Below, piece after piece: positions 52,197 through 61,564 of a stretch of DNA of 64,000 nucleotides. Under the pieces are notes generated by a model. The model was given only the letters and a program-made list of their open reading frames with translations, was not told where the DNA came from and searched no databases. The position numbers were made by a program, and so were the translations under genes. Each line of letters starts with the position of its first letter. Within the stretch, counting starts at the first letter, position 1. Source of the stretch: Phycisphaeraceae bacterium (GTDB lineage Bacteria > Planctomycetota > Phycisphaerae > Phycisphaerales > Phycisphaeraceae); NCBI GenBank assembly GCA_040222855.1, contig JAVKCD010000003.1, positions 372,001 to 436,000 of the forward strand. The letters run 5' to 3'.

Positions 52197-52787
52197 TCAG
52201 GCGTTGACGGTCTGCCGAGCCTTCGCCCGGCCAGCGTCGATCATCTGGTTCTGCAGTCGGCGTAGCCGGCCAACCACAGAGGTATCAATCTGTCGATCCC
52301 CAATACGGGTGACCATGCCCCCAAGCAGCGATGGGTCCACATGCGTGGTCAACGCGACCTGACGGCCCAGCGACTCTTCAAGACGCTTCTTGAGGTGATC
52401 CTTGGCAGCATCATCAGGCTCACTGGCAAGCGTCACCGAAACATCAGCAACGCCCTGCGACTCCCGATACAGCAGGTTCAATGCGGTAATGATGCCAGGC
52501 AACTCACTGAGACGATCCTTCCGGTTGATCACCTGAAAAAACCGGAACAACAGCTCGTGCACCCGCGGTTTGAGCACGCGCTCGATAACACCGGCTCGCT
52601 CAGCCTTGGGAAGAGCACGCGGGTCAAGCAGCTTCTGGAAGCCACCGTCGCTCGCAAGCAGACCACCAATCTGGTTCATCTGATCGAGAACCATCTCAGC
52701 CTGACCCGCTTCAACAGCCATCTCCAGAAGAGCGCGGGCGTAAACCCGAGAGGCGGCGTTCATCCTGTTGTGGTTCGATCCAGCCAC
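52197..52787 (-). CDS. atpH: ATP synthase F1 subunit delta
   Basis: Peripheral-stalk subunit linking the b dimer to the alpha subunits. The 196-residue product starts [19 protein letters not shown] and has the C-terminal signature [22 protein letters not shown] near 160-181. Located between atpF and atpA as usual. Confidence 0.93.
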   Translation of the reverse strand: MAGSNHNRMNAASRVYARALLEMAVEAGQAEMVLDQMNQIGGLLASDGGFQKLLDPRALPKAERAGVIERVLKPRVHELLFRFFQVINRKDRLSELPGIITALNLLYRESQGVADVSVTLASEPDDAAKDHLKKRLEESLGRQVALTTHVDPSLLGGMVTRIGDRQIDTSVVGRLRRLQNQMIDAGRAKARQTVNA

Positions 52788-52830
52788 GCGGGCGATCTCC
52801 CATAGCGGCCCTCAGGCCGCCAGATAGCTG

Positions 52831-53463
52831 TCAGTTACGTCTAGCCTGCTCGGCGAGCTGGCTCAGCGACTCATCAATGAGCTGACGCTGATCGTCAGGC
52901 GAGATCTCACGCTGAAGAATCTTACTGGCTACCTGAGTCGCCAGAACAGCCGTCTTCTCGTAAATCTCAGCCACCGCCTGCTGGCGAGCCGCCTGGATAT
53001 CAGCCTCGGCACGCGTCTTGGCCTGCGTGATCTCCGCATCAGCCGACGCCTTGATCTCAGCGACCGCTCGCTGAGCCTCGACCCGACTCTGATCAATGAT
53101 CTTCTGGGCCTCACGATTCGCCTCAGCCAGACGCGTCCGCAGCTCTTCAGTCCGCTGCGCCGCTTCCTTTGCGGCGTTTTCCGCCTTGAGAAGGTCGTCA
53201 CGCATCTTGACCTCGCGGGCTCGCAGGCCGTTGAGAACATTCGGCCAGACGAACTTGTAGAGGATCGAGGCCAACAGCAGAAAGACCACCAGATTCCAGA
53301 CCGCCGACCCAAGGTCAACGTTCAGGAGAAAAGGCTGCTCGCTGTGGCCTTTAGCCGCATCGTGAGCACCATCAACGGCATGAGCCGGGTCCGCGGCCAA
53401 TGCCGCGCTCCAACTCATCGCCGTGACGAGCAGTCCTGCCGGGATGTGCTTGCGCAGGGTCAT
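52831..53463 (-). CDS. atpF: ATP synthase F0 subunit b with N-terminal signal-like segment
   Basis: Peripheral-stalk subunit anchored in the membrane. The 210-residue product has the b membrane helix at about 48-70 (AVWNLVVFLLLASILYKFVW) and a long charged coiled coil (~80-190). Before the helix lies MTLRKHIPAGLLVTAMSW and a small-residue site SAALA-AD, which looks like a cleavable signal peptide, then a histidine-rich stretch. Standard b subunits begin directly with the membrane helix. ATG at 53463 has GGAG seven bases upstream. Confidence 0.93.
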   Translation of the reverse strand: MTLRKHIPAGLLVTAMSWSAALAADPAHAVDGAHDAAKGHSEQPFLLNVDLGSAVWNLVVFLLLASILYKFVWPNVLNGLRAREVKMRDDLLKAENAAKEAAQRTEELRTRLAEANREAQKIIDQSRVEAQRAVAEIKASADAEITQAKTRAEADIQAARQQAVAEIYEKTAVLATQVASKILQREISPDDQRQLIDESLSQLAEQARRN

Positions 53464-53497
53464 CGTGGACTCCACAGGGGGCGGGGCTGCCGATCGA

Positions 53498-53821
<324 letters not shown>

Positions 53822-53833
53822 CTAAGTAAATGA

Positions 53834-54784
53834 TCAGGGAATCAGCGCCGCCTTCGCGGCCTCAGTCTCTTCACGAGAGACCTCATGTTCGTGCTCAAGT
53901 TCATCATGCTCACCGTGATCCGTCACAGCCGTCAACGCAATGAACAAAGTAGTCAGATAAGTAAAAATAAACGCCTGCAGAAAGGCGATAAACAGCTCCA
54001 GAATCGACAAGACCGTGTTGAGCAGGATCACCCCAAGGCCGACCCCGTAACCAACGACCGCGTACATCTCACCGAAGATGAAAATCATCCCCACCAAAGC
54101 CGCCAGCACCAGGTGACCCGCCAGCATCGTCCCGAACAAACGCACAGCGAGAACAATGCACTTGATCACCAGCCCCAGCCACTCAAGAAAAAACAGCATG
54201 ATGCCGATCGGCAGCATCTTCGGATCACCCCACCCCAGCGGGTTGAAGTGCATCACAAAATGCTTGAAACCCGTCTCTTTGATGCCGATGTAAAGCACCG
54301 CAATGAACGAACACAGCGCCAACGGGGCGTTCAGCGACAGATTGCTCGTCGCCGTGCCACCAAAATGCCCCCAGTAACTCGCGTTCTCAGACCCCACCAG
54401 TTGAGCGACCAACTTGAAGAAATAGCCAAACGGGATCATCCCCAGCAGGTTGCAGGTCAGGATGAAGAAAAACACCGTCCAGATATACGGGATGTACTTC
54501 TCGGTCAGGTGCTTGAGGTTCGGCCGGGCGACGTTCTCGAGAATGAACTCGCACATCGTCTCGAGCAGCTGCGTGAACGTGCCCTTGGTCACAAAGCTCT
54601 CCGCATCACTCCCCGTCCGCTTCATCCGCCCGGCGAACCAGACGAACGTCAGCAGCACAAGCCCCGCGGCCACCGTACCCATCACCAGATGATTGGTCAC
54701 AGCAAAGCCACCGACCTCAAAGACCGTGTGCGGGAGCACGTGGTCGAGGGGATTGGCGGCCGCGATCAGCATCGAGGGGGTCAT
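53834..54784 (-). CDS. atpB: ATP synthase F0 subunit a
   Basis: Membrane stator that forms the proton half-channels. The 316-residue product has the essential arginine in IVLAVRLFGTMLAGHLVLAAL, PYIWTVFFFILTCNLLGMIP near the middle and a histidine/glutamate-rich tail. The frame is open far upstream, but the ATG at 54784 overlaps the stop of the preceding gene (ATGA), giving coupled translation. Confidence 0.95.
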   Translation of the reverse strand: MTPSMLIAAANPLDHVLPHTVFEVGGFAVTNHLVMGTVAAGLVLLTFVWFAGRMKRTGSDAESFVTKGTFTQLLETMCEFILENVARPNLKHLTEKYIPYIWTVFFFILTCNLLGMIPFGYFFKLVAQLVGSENASYWGHFGGTATSNLSLNAPLALCSFIAVLYIGIKETGFKHFVMHFNPLGWGDPKMLPIGIMLFFLEWLGLVIKCIVLAVRLFGTMLAGHLVLAALVGMIFIFGEMYAVVGYGVGLGVILLNTVLSILELFIAFLQAFIFTYLTTLFIALTAVTDHGEHDELEHEHEVSREETEAAKAALIP

Positions 54785-55257
54785 CGCTGGGTGGTCTCCG
54801 GGGCGGGCCCGCGTTCTCCGAATGCGGGGGCGGTAAGGTACATCAAGAACGCCTCGGTTGCCATCAGCACCAGATAAGCCACCAGGGTCGTGAAGATCAG
54901 CGGCAGCGGCGGGAGCGACGAAGCCGCCAGCAGGATCGCCACCCCAGCAATCACCACCCCCAGCCGCACCACCGTCGCCATGATCGGGGCCATCACCGGC
55001 ATCTGCCCCGCTGGATGCAGCCGCATCGGCAACGCCACGACCAACCACGCCATCAAAGCAGAACACCCCCCCGCCGCCCAACCACAGCCCACCGCGACCG
55101 CCCACTCACCTCGCCCAAGCACAGCAACCAGCCCCACGCCCAGCAGCCCGCCGAGCACAGCCACACCCAACAGCACAAGAACCCCCGACTCCAGGCTGAT
55201 GACCGGGCGGGGAACAGCAGGCGTCGGGCTAGGGCTCTCTAGGGTCATCTCGATCAT
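54781..55257 (-). CDS. AtpI-like membrane protein of the ATP synthase operon
   Basis: A 158-residue protein with four hydrophobic segments (for example SGVLVLLGVAVLGGLLGVGL, VVRLGVVIAGVAILLAASSL) and a helical hairpin pattern like AtpI, proposed to help assemble the c ring. Sequence similarity to known AtpI is weak, so the call rests mostly on position: after the AtpZ-like gene, before atpB. It overlaps the AtpZ-like gene by 29 bases and atpB by 4. Confidence 0.65.
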   Translation of the reverse strand: MIEMTLESPSPTPAVPRPVISLESGVLVLLGVAVLGGLLGVGLVAVLGRGEWAVAVGCGWAAGGCSALMAWLVVALPMRLHPAGQMPVMAPIMATVVRLGVVIAGVAILLAASSLPPLPLIFTTLVAYLVLMATEAFLMYLTAPAFGERGPAPETTQR

Positions 55258-55510
55258 CCCGGGAGGGTTCGGGTAGGGTCGGGTGGGGGGGGTGGGACCG
55301 GTTGGCTTCGATCCGCGCCTTCTGGATGGTCTTGATCAGGCTCGCAGTCCCAAGGATCAACCCGAGCCCCACACCAATGAGCAGACCCCAAGGCAGCGTA
55401 TCCTGCCAGCGGTCATAACCGATGCCCGCGATGATCGGGACTACCACAGCACCAGCGAGTTCAGTGCCCGCCGCAGCGAACTTCATCGAACCAGGGGTCA
55501 GACCCGGCAT
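55229..55510 (-). CDS. AtpZ/AtpI-type small membrane protein
   Basis: A 93-residue protein with two membrane segments (AGTELAGAVVVPIIAGIGYD and LPWGLLIGVGLGLILGTASL) typical of AtpZ-like F0F1 assembly factors, and a proline/aspartate-rich tail. The frame is open to 55606; the ATG at 55510 precedes the conserved part. It lies between atpG and the AtpI-like gene. Confidence 0.75.
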   Translation of the reverse strand: MPGLTPGSMKFAAAGTELAGAVVVPIIAGIGYDRWQDTLPWGLLIGVGLGLILGTASLIKTIQKARIEANRSHPPHPTLPEPSRDDRDDPREP

Positions 55511-55538
55511 CGCGAGCCCCCTTGGGTGAACCTTCGGA

Positions 55539-56417
55539 TTAATCCAGCGCCGCTGCGCCGCTGATGATCTCCGACAACTCGGTCGTGATCTGCGTCTGCC
55601 GCGCACGGTTGAACATCCGCTTGAGGCTCTTGCTCATCTTGCCCGCAGCATCGGTCGCCGACTTCATCGCCACCATCCGCGCCAACTGCTCACTCACCAC
55701 GGCCTCATTCAGCCGCTGAAACAACGCCGTCCGAACCGTCACCGGCAACAACTCAGCCAGCAACCGCTCAGGATCAGGCGAATACTCGTAAACCGCACCA
55801 GAACCAGCCGGTTCGTCCCCCGTTTCGACGCGAGCAATCGGCAGCAGTTGACTGATGTGCGGGGCCTGCCGCGACATCGTCTCAAACCGCATCGAAGCCA
55901 CCGAGACCCGGTCATAAGCACCATCGGTGAACAAACCCATAAACCGGTCCGCCAACCCCTCGACCGTCTGGTACTCAGGCGTGTCAGCGATCTGGTCATT
56001 GAACCGGGCCACATCGATGCGGTTGAACCGGCAGTACGCCTGACCCTTCTTGCCAATCAACTCAACATCAATCGGCTTGGTCGCCGACCGCAGATAGCCG
56101 TGAGCCTTCCGCAGGACGCTCGCGTTGTACCCGCCACAAAGTCCTCGGTTCGAGCTGACGATCAGCAGCAACTCACGCCCAGCCGGGGAAGCCGGAGCCG
56201 AGAGCAGCGGGTGGCTGATCTCGCCCGAAGCCTCCACACTGCTGGCAAGGTTGCCGACCATCGACTCGATGTGCTGGGTATACGCCCTCGCCTCCACCGC
56301 CCGCCGCTGCAGCGACTGGAAGCGAGCCGTGGCGATCATCTGCATCGTCTTGGTGATCCGCTGGATGTTGCGGACCGCCTTGATGCGACCTTTGATTTCG
56401 CGACTGTTGGTGGCCAT
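55539..56417 (-). CDS. atpG: ATP synthase F1 subunit gamma
   Basis: Central rotor shaft of F1. The 292-residue product has the N-terminal coiled helix REIKGRIKAVRNIQRITKTM, IVSSNRGLCGGYNASVLRK and the C-terminal AMKSATDAAGKMSKSLKRMF with QTQITTELSEIISGAAAL. It is placed first in the operon, upstream of the Z, I, a, c, b, delta and alpha genes, instead of between atpA and atpD. A gap of 99 bases separates it from the helicase gene. Confidence 0.95.
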   Translation of the reverse strand: MATNSREIKGRIKAVRNIQRITKTMQMIATARFQSLQRRAVEARAYTQHIESMVGNLASSVEASGEISHPLLSAPASPAGRELLLIVSSNRGLCGGYNASVLRKAHGYLRSATKPIDVELIGKKGQAYCRFNRIDVARFNDQIADTPEYQTVEGLADRFMGLFTDGAYDRVSVASMRFETMSRQAPHISQLLPIARVETGDEPAGSGAVYEYSPDPERLLAELLPVTVRTALFQRLNEAVVSEQLARMVAMKSATDAAGKMSKSLKRMFNRARQTQITTELSEIISGAAALD

Positions 56418-56516
56418 GGGCGGGATACCATAGCGGGGTTACAGGGTCGGGCCAAATGACGCCAGTCATCGGCCATCCAGCAGGACCCTTCGATCCCGCC
56501 TGATCGGGCACGAAAT

Positions 56517-57845
56517 CTACCGCCGTCGCCGGAATCGAGACCCCAGACTCTGCACCGGCTTGCCCTTGGGCACGACACCACCAGGGAACATCACCGCGAT
56601 CTGCTCAGGCGACAAGGCATTGGGGTCGGCCGGGCCACGATCAACCTTCTCCTTAGGCCGCGACGCCTGCTCACGCTCCGCCCGGACCCCCGAAGGAATC
56701 GGACCCGGCTCAAAATCGTCGTAGCTCACCGCCTCGATCAACGCCCCCGACAGCTTCTCAATATCCGTTAGCCGCTGGCCCTCCTCAGGCGTCACAAACG
56801 ACCACGCACGACCACGCCGACCCGCCCGCGCCGTCCGTCCGATCCGGTGAATATAAACCTCAGGGTCCTCCGGCAGATCGTAGTTCACCACATCCGTGAT
56901 GTGATCGATATCCAGCCCCCGCGCCGCCAGGTCCGAGGCAATCAGCACATCGACCTCCTTCTGCCGCAGCGAGTTCATCACCTTCGTCCGCTTCGTCTGA
57001 TGAAGATCGCCGTGGATCTCCCGGACACTGATCCCCTTCTCCCGCAAATACTGCGTGACCTTATGCACCGTCGCCTTGGTCTTGCAGAAAACCACCGTCG
57101 TCTCAGGCTTCTCCTGACGAAACAAATAAAGCAGCAGCGTCCGCTTATCCCACGGCTCCACCGAAATATACTTCTGATCGACCATACTCACGGTCAGCGA
57201 GCTGCCAACCGTCACGATCTTCTCAGCATCCTCTCGCATGAACCGCCGGCCCAGACGCTCGATGTCCTCAGAAATCGTCGCCGAGACAAAAATCGTCTGC
57301 CGCTCGTCAGGACACTTCTTGAGAATCTGCCGGATGTCATCACGGAAGCCGATGTCCAGCATCCGATCGACCTCATCCAGCACCGCAAACCGAACCCGAT
57401 CAAACCGAATCTCACCCCGACCCTGCAAATCCATGATCCGACCAGGCGTCCCCACCAGGATGTGCCCCCCAGCCTCCACCGACTGCTTCTGCTTCCGCAT
57501 CGACTCCCCGCCAATGATGCACGACACCTTGATCGGCGTATCCTCCGCCAGCTTCTCGATCTCCCCCGCAACCTGAACCGCCAGCTCCCGCGTCGGCGCC
57601 AGAATCAACGCCTGCATCGAGACATCCGGGTCCGCCATCTGAATCACCGGCAACGCAAACGCCGCCGTCTTACCCGACCCCGTCTTCGCCTGACCCATCA
57701 CGTCCTTGCCCTTGAGGATGGGCGGGATCAACTGCGCCTGGATCAGCGTCGGGTGCTCAAAACCCCGCCGCGCCAGCGACGCCAGTAGACCGTCGCCAAG
57801 GCCCAGGTCCGCAAAGCGCACCGATTCGTCAAACAAGTCACTCAT
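56517..57845 (-). CDS. DEAD-box-type RNA helicase
   Basis: A 442-residue ATP-dependent RNA helicase. Q motif around FADLGLGDGL..GFEHPTLIQ, motif I AKTGSGKT near 54-61, Ia APTRELAVQ, motif II DEVD in AVLDEVDRMLDIGF (instead of DEAD), motif III SAT, motif V ARGLDI and motif VI HRIGRTARAG. The tail is short and basic (FRRRR). Role probably in ribosome assembly or RNA turnover. ATG at 57845 is preferred over TTG at 57863. It lies upstream of atpG on the same strand. Confidence 0.92.
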   Translation of the reverse strand: MSDLFDESVRFADLGLGDGLLASLARRGFEHPTLIQAQLIPPILKGKDVMGQAKTGSGKTAAFALPVIQMADPDVSMQALILAPTRELAVQVAGEIEKLAEDTPIKVSCIIGGESMRKQKQSVEAGGHILVGTPGRIMDLQGRGEIRFDRVRFAVLDEVDRMLDIGFRDDIRQILKKCPDERQTIFVSATISEDIERLGRRFMREDAEKIVTVGSSLTVSMVDQKYISVEPWDKRTLLLYLFRQEKPETTVVFCKTKATVHKVTQYLREKGISVREIHGDLHQTKRTKVMNSLRQKEVDVLIASDLAARGLDIDHITDVVNYDLPEDPEVYIHRIGRTARAGRRGRAWSFVTPEEGQRLTDIEKLSGALIEAVSYDDFEPGPIPSGVRAEREQASRPKEKVDRGPADPNALSPEQIAVMFPGGVVPKGKPVQSLGSRFRRRR

Positions 57846-57950
57846 AAGATTCTGCAGTCCCAAAGGTTCAGCCGGCGATCAGGCTGCTCCACAGGGCGTG
57901 CCTTCTCTTCAACATCCTAGCGTCTGCCCGCCCCGTGGTACAAAACCGAC

Positions 57951-59153
57951 GTGAAAAACGCCGATCGCCACACCATCCTGAACGACGGGCCCACCGCAAG
58001 CCGACTCGAAGTCAACCTCATCGCCATCTCACAGAATCTCCGCACCTTCCGCCACCTCGTCGGCCATCAATCCAAAATCTGCGCCGTCGTCAAGAAAAAC
58101 GCCTACGGCCTGGGCGTCCATCACATCGCCCCCCACCTCAAACAACAAGGCGTCGACCGACTCGGCGTCTACAGCCAGGCCGAAGCCGAAGAACTCCTCG
58201 CCCTCAACCTCAGCCTCCCCGTCATCACCCTCGGACCCATCGACCGCCTGCCCCCGGACTCCGCCCTCCTCGAAGCCGCCCGCCAGGGCCTGCTCGAACC
58301 CACGCTTCACACGCTCGATCAGCTCCACGCCCTCAACCAAGCCGCTTCGCAGGCCTCCCTCCGCCTGCCCCTGCACCTCTACATCGACACCGGCATGAGC
58401 CGATCCGGCTTCGCCCCCGAAGAACTCCCCAACCTCCTCCACGCCCTCGACAAAGCCCCAAACCTCCACATCCTCGGCGTCCACACCCATCTCGCCACCG
58501 CCGACACCGACCCCAACTTCGCCCAGACCCAACTCAACCGATACCTCGCCTGCCTCGAAACCAACCGCCCCGCCCTCTCCAACAACATCATCCGCCACGC
58601 CGCCAACTCCTACGCCACCCTCCGACACAAAGCCTTCCACCTCGACATGATCCGACCCGGCCTCGGACTCTACGGCTGCGGCTTCGATGACCTCACCGAT
58701 GAACCCAGACTGCTCAACAAAGACCCCTTCCAGCCCGTCGTCCGCTGGCTCACCACCATCAACCACATCGCCCACTACCCCGCCAACACCCCCGTCGGCT
58801 ACGGCTCCACCTGGACCACCCCCCGCGACGTAACCCTCGCCGTCGTACCCATCGGCTATGGCGACGGCTACCCCGTCGCCCTCTCCAACAAAGCCACCAT
58901 GCGCGTCCTTCTACACGGGGGGGGGCACCTCGACGCCCCCGTCCGCGGCCGCGTCAACATGGACCAGGTCGTCCTCGACCTGACCGATGCCGGCCTGCCG
59001 GTTGAAGGTTTCAAGGGAGCTATCGTCGAAGTCATCTCCGCCGACCCCGATGCCCCTAACACCGTCCCCCGCCTCGCCAGACTTGCTAGCACCCACAGCT
59101 ACGAAATCCTCTGCCGCCTCTCACCAAGAATCAGCCGTAAACACTTGAACTAG
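57951..59153 (+). CDS. alr: Alanine racemase
   Basis: PLP enzyme making D-alanine for peptidoglycan. The 400-residue product has the PLP lysine K48 in CAVVKKNAYGLGVHH, the substrate-side YIDTGMSRSGF, MIRPGLGLYG near 240, the catalytic tyrosine in PVGYGSTW and the RGRVNMDQVVLDL segment. It starts with GTG at 57951; TACAAA lies six bases upstream. The adjacent genes are unrelated. Codons are almost all C-ended, as in the 1-19 kb plus-strand genes. Confidence 0.95.
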   Translation: MKNADRHTILNDGPTASRLEVNLIAISQNLRTFRHLVGHQSKICAVVKKNAYGLGVHHIAPHLKQQGVDRLGVYSQAEAEELLALNLSLPVITLGPIDRLPPDSALLEAARQGLLEPTLHTLDQLHALNQAASQASLRLPLHLYIDTGMSRSGFAPEELPNLLHALDKAPNLHILGVHTHLATADTDPNFAQTQLNRYLACLETNRPALSNNIIRHAANSYATLRHKAFHLDMIRPGLGLYGCGFDDLTDEPRLLNKDPFQPVVRWLTTINHIAHYPANTPVGYGSTWTTPRDVTLAVVPIGYGDGYPVALSNKATMRVLLHGGGHLDAPVRGRVNMDQVVLDLTDAGLPVEGFKGAIVEVISADPDAPNTVPRLARLASTHSYEILCRLSPRISRKHLN

Positions 59154-59160
59154 ACCCGCT

Positions 59161-59230
59161 CGGGTGCCACAGGGCATCTCGGCGCAGCCGAGTGCTCTGT
59201 GCCCGCCACCAACAACCGAGCCGGGCTCTC
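59161..59230. repeat. Intergenic palindromic repeat B, copy 5
   Basis: CGGGTGCCACAG at 59161 pairs with CTGTGCCCG; the inner stem CTCGGC-GCA-GCCGAG lies at 59178-59192; CCACCAACAACC follows. It lies between alr and the convergent hydrolase gene. Confidence 0.7.
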
Positions 59231-60127
59231 TCATCCGTCTGATGCGGGGGGGGTATAGCGCCCCAAAAACTCCGCCACCTTTCGATCCACACTCGGCCAC
59301 ACCCGCCGACAGATCATGAAGTGATTTGCCCACGGCACCCGCAGCGTCTCCACCGGCCCGTACTTCTTTAGCGACACCAACTTCTGACTGTGCTCCGCCG
59401 CCGGCAACGCCGAATCCAAACCACCCTCGATCATCAGCAGCGGCGCACACAGCTCCCCGATCACCGCCGCCGGACTCGCCGAATCAACATCAAAACCCAC
59501 CTCCTCAGCAACCCGCTCAAACGCCTGCCGCGCACCCTCCGCCGAGATCGCCGGCATCCGCCTCCGAAACGTCTCGATCGCCATCGCCAGATCCGAATAC
59601 GGCGCAATCGCCACCACCGCCGCAACCCGCGGATCGGTCACCGCATGCCGGATCGCCACCGCCGCACCCATCGAAAAACCCCACAGGCAATACCGATCGC
59701 CAAGCCAGCCCCGCCGCTCCGCCTCCGCAAGAACCATCGGCACATCGCCCACCTCCACCGACCCGATCGTCGATGCCGCCCGCGTCGACCGCCCGTGCCC
59801 CCGCTGATCAATCAGCAGCACATCGTGCCCCTGCTTCGCCATCGCCCGCGCATGCGGCAGGTGCATCTCCTTCAGCTCCATCCACCCATGCAGCACCACC
59901 ACAGGCGGGCGCCTCACCGTCCCCGCCACCGCAGGCACACGCATCACCTGCGTCCGCACCCCATCCCCAAGCGTCACCTCCACCACCTCCGCCCCCCGCC
60001 ACCGCGCCAACCAGTGTGCCGGCGTACTAAGCAGCTTCCGCCCCGGATACGACGGCCCATACACCGCCATCCGCAACACCTGCCGCGCCAAAAAAGACCC
60101 CCGCGGCTGACCGTCTGCATCTGCCAT
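59231..60127 (-). CDS. Alpha/beta hydrolase
   Basis: A 298-residue serine hydrolase: oxyanion region VVVLHGWMELKEMHLPHARA, DQRGHGRSTRA, nucleophile serine in CLWGFSMGAAVAIRHA near 150, acid in IEGGLDSALPAAEH and histidine in PWANHFMICRR. No clear signal peptide, although the N-terminus is hydrophobic around residues 13-25. Substrate unknown. TAAACT lies six bases before the ATG and no Shine-Dalgarno is seen. Confidence 0.85.
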   Translation of the reverse strand: MADADGQPRGSFLARQVLRMAVYGPSYPGRKLLSTPAHWLARWRGAEVVEVTLGDGVRTQVMRVPAVAGTVRRPPVVVLHGWMELKEMHLPHARAMAKQGHDVLLIDQRGHGRSTRAASTIGSVEVGDVPMVLAEAERRGWLGDRYCLWGFSMGAAVAIRHAVTDPRVAAVVAIAPYSDLAMAIETFRRRMPAISAEGARQAFERVAEEVGFDVDSASPAAVIGELCAPLLMIEGGLDSALPAAEHSQKLVSLKKYGPVETLRVPWANHFMICRRVWPSVDRKVAEFLGRYTPPASDG

Positions 60128-60133
60128 GGCAAG

Positions 60134-60139
60134 AGTTTA
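60134..60139 (-). promoter_or_regulatory. Putative -10 element, alpha/beta hydrolase
   Basis: TAAACT on the minus strand, six bases before the ATG at 60127. Confidence 0.35.
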
Positions 60140-60176
60140 GGGCCGCCAAAAACCCACGCGCCCCAAGCACAATAAG

Positions 60177-60453
60177 GGTGGCTGTGGTCACCCAAAGCCT
60201 TCCCACAGAACCAACCCGTGCGCCCATCAGTGACCCGTGCGCACAAACCACCGCCGTTCACCCCCCTTTGACGCCGTTTCACCGTCGTTTACCACCACTT
60301 CACCTCGCTTTACAGCCCAAAACCACCCCTCAAAAACCCCTCAAAACACCCCCAAACCGCCACCTCACCCCAAAAACCCCGCAAAAACCCCGCCACAGCC
60401 ACCCGTGGCTGTGCTCAGCCCAAGGCTGCCCACAGAATCACCCATGCGCACAC
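60177..60453. repeat. Gene-free gap with a direct repeat (D) and repeat C fragments
   Basis: No gene lies in 60128-60463. A ~46-base unit beginning GTGGCTGTGGTCACCC and ending CCCGTGCGC (60179-60224) recurs as GTGGCTGTGCTCAGCC ... CCATGCGC (60403-60448), each able to fold CTGTG..CACAG. A repeat C core CCGTGCGCACAAACCACCG is at 60235. Between them lies A/C-rich low-complexity sequence. Confidence 0.55.
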
Positions 60454-60463
60454 CCCGCCCCAC

Positions 60464-61468
60464 CTAAACGTGCTTCTCCAGCAGCTCCAGCGCCGCCTCC
60501 ACATACACCGGCGCCCCCTCCTGCTGCAGCCGAAGCGGGACCATCATCGCCGTCAACGCCCGATACGCCTCGGCCCACTCAGCCCAGTCCTCCTCGACCT
60601 CAACGCCCTGCTGCCGCATCGCCTTGACCAGTTGATTGCACAGCTTGCGCCCATCCAAAAGCTCCGGCGACGCCCAATACAAATGCTCAAAATAAATCGC
60701 GTCCCGCAACCAGTGCCCAGCATGAACCCGCGCGTAATCGAACAATAACGCCGGCCCCCCAGGCGGAGCCGACCGCGTCATCGCATTCCCCAGGTGCAGA
60801 TCGCCATGGCACCAATGATTCCTCGGCCGCTGCGCCCAAGTCTCCGCCCAGCCATCCACCCGCTTCCGCGCACTCTTAAGCGCCGCCTTCCACCGCTTGG
60901 CCTCCGTGATATCAATATCCCGAACCTTCTTCCGCGCACGCTCCAGCAGCGCATGCCAGTCCCACTCCGGCTCGGGCTCAGGCGTCTCAAACACCGACGC
61001 CGCCTTGTAAAACCGCGCCGCCGCCTCAATCAACAGATCAAACTCCACGCCACCCCACGCCGTGCCCAGCGGACCATGCTCGATCCGCTCCATCACCACC
61101 CACGCCAGGTCATACCCCCCCACCTCGTCGCCATCAGCCAGCAGCCGCGGCGCAACATCCTCAGCCCCCTGCAGCACCTTGAGCCACAACCGCTCCCGGG
61201 GCGGAACCGGCAGCTTCACCACCACAGGCAGCGCCTCACCCCCCTCCTCCCAGATCGCATACCCCGTCAACGCCCCACCCCGCTGCCAATCCGTCCGAAA
61301 CCAACTCAGATCACGCAGCCTCCCCTCCGACTGCTCGATCAGCCGCCGACCAAACTCAGAACTAAGCGGCAGCCAACTCATCCCGCCGGATGACTCAGCA
61401 GGTGGACCAGCCGCCGCAGCGACCAGCTTCGTCTCAAGGTTCTCTTCGGAACCCGAACCGTCAGCCAT
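60464..61468 (-). CDS. APH-family phosphotransferase/kinase
   Basis: A 334-residue protein with a kinase-like fold: VVVKLPVPPRERLWLKVLQG (lysine of the N-lobe), the catalytic motif WCHGDLHLGNAM near 218-229 and a metal aspartate in LLFDYARVHAGHWLRD. Family members phosphorylate aminoglycosides, choline or other small molecules; no substrate can be assigned, and a resistance role is not implied. TAGGTT lies six bases before the ATG. Confidence 0.8.
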   Translation of the reverse strand: MADGSGSEENLETKLVAAAAGPPAESSGGMSWLPLSSEFGRRLIEQSEGRLRDLSWFRTDWQRGGALTGYAIWEEGGEALPVVVKLPVPPRERLWLKVLQGAEDVAPRLLADGDEVGGYDLAWVVMERIEHGPLGTAWGGVEFDLLIEAAARFYKAASVFETPEPEPEWDWHALLERARKKVRDIDITEAKRWKAALKSARKRVDGWAETWAQRPRNHWCHGDLHLGNAMTRSAPPGGPALLFDYARVHAGHWLRDAIYFEHLYWASPELLDGRKLCNQLVKAMRQQGVEVEEDWAEWAEAYRALTAMMVPLRLQQEGAPVYVEAALELLEKHV

Positions 61469-61474
61469 ACTGCC

Positions 61475-61480
61475 AACCTA
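61475..61480 (-). promoter_or_regulatory. Putative -10 element, APH-like gene
   Basis: TAGGTT on the minus strand, six bases before the ATG at 61468. Confidence 0.3.
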
Positions 61481-61564
61481 CGCCCCCGCACCCCCAGCCG
61501 CAAGGCTTTTCTCCAACCACCCGGGTACGATCCACCCTCACCTCCAGGCTGCAAGGAGCCCGCC

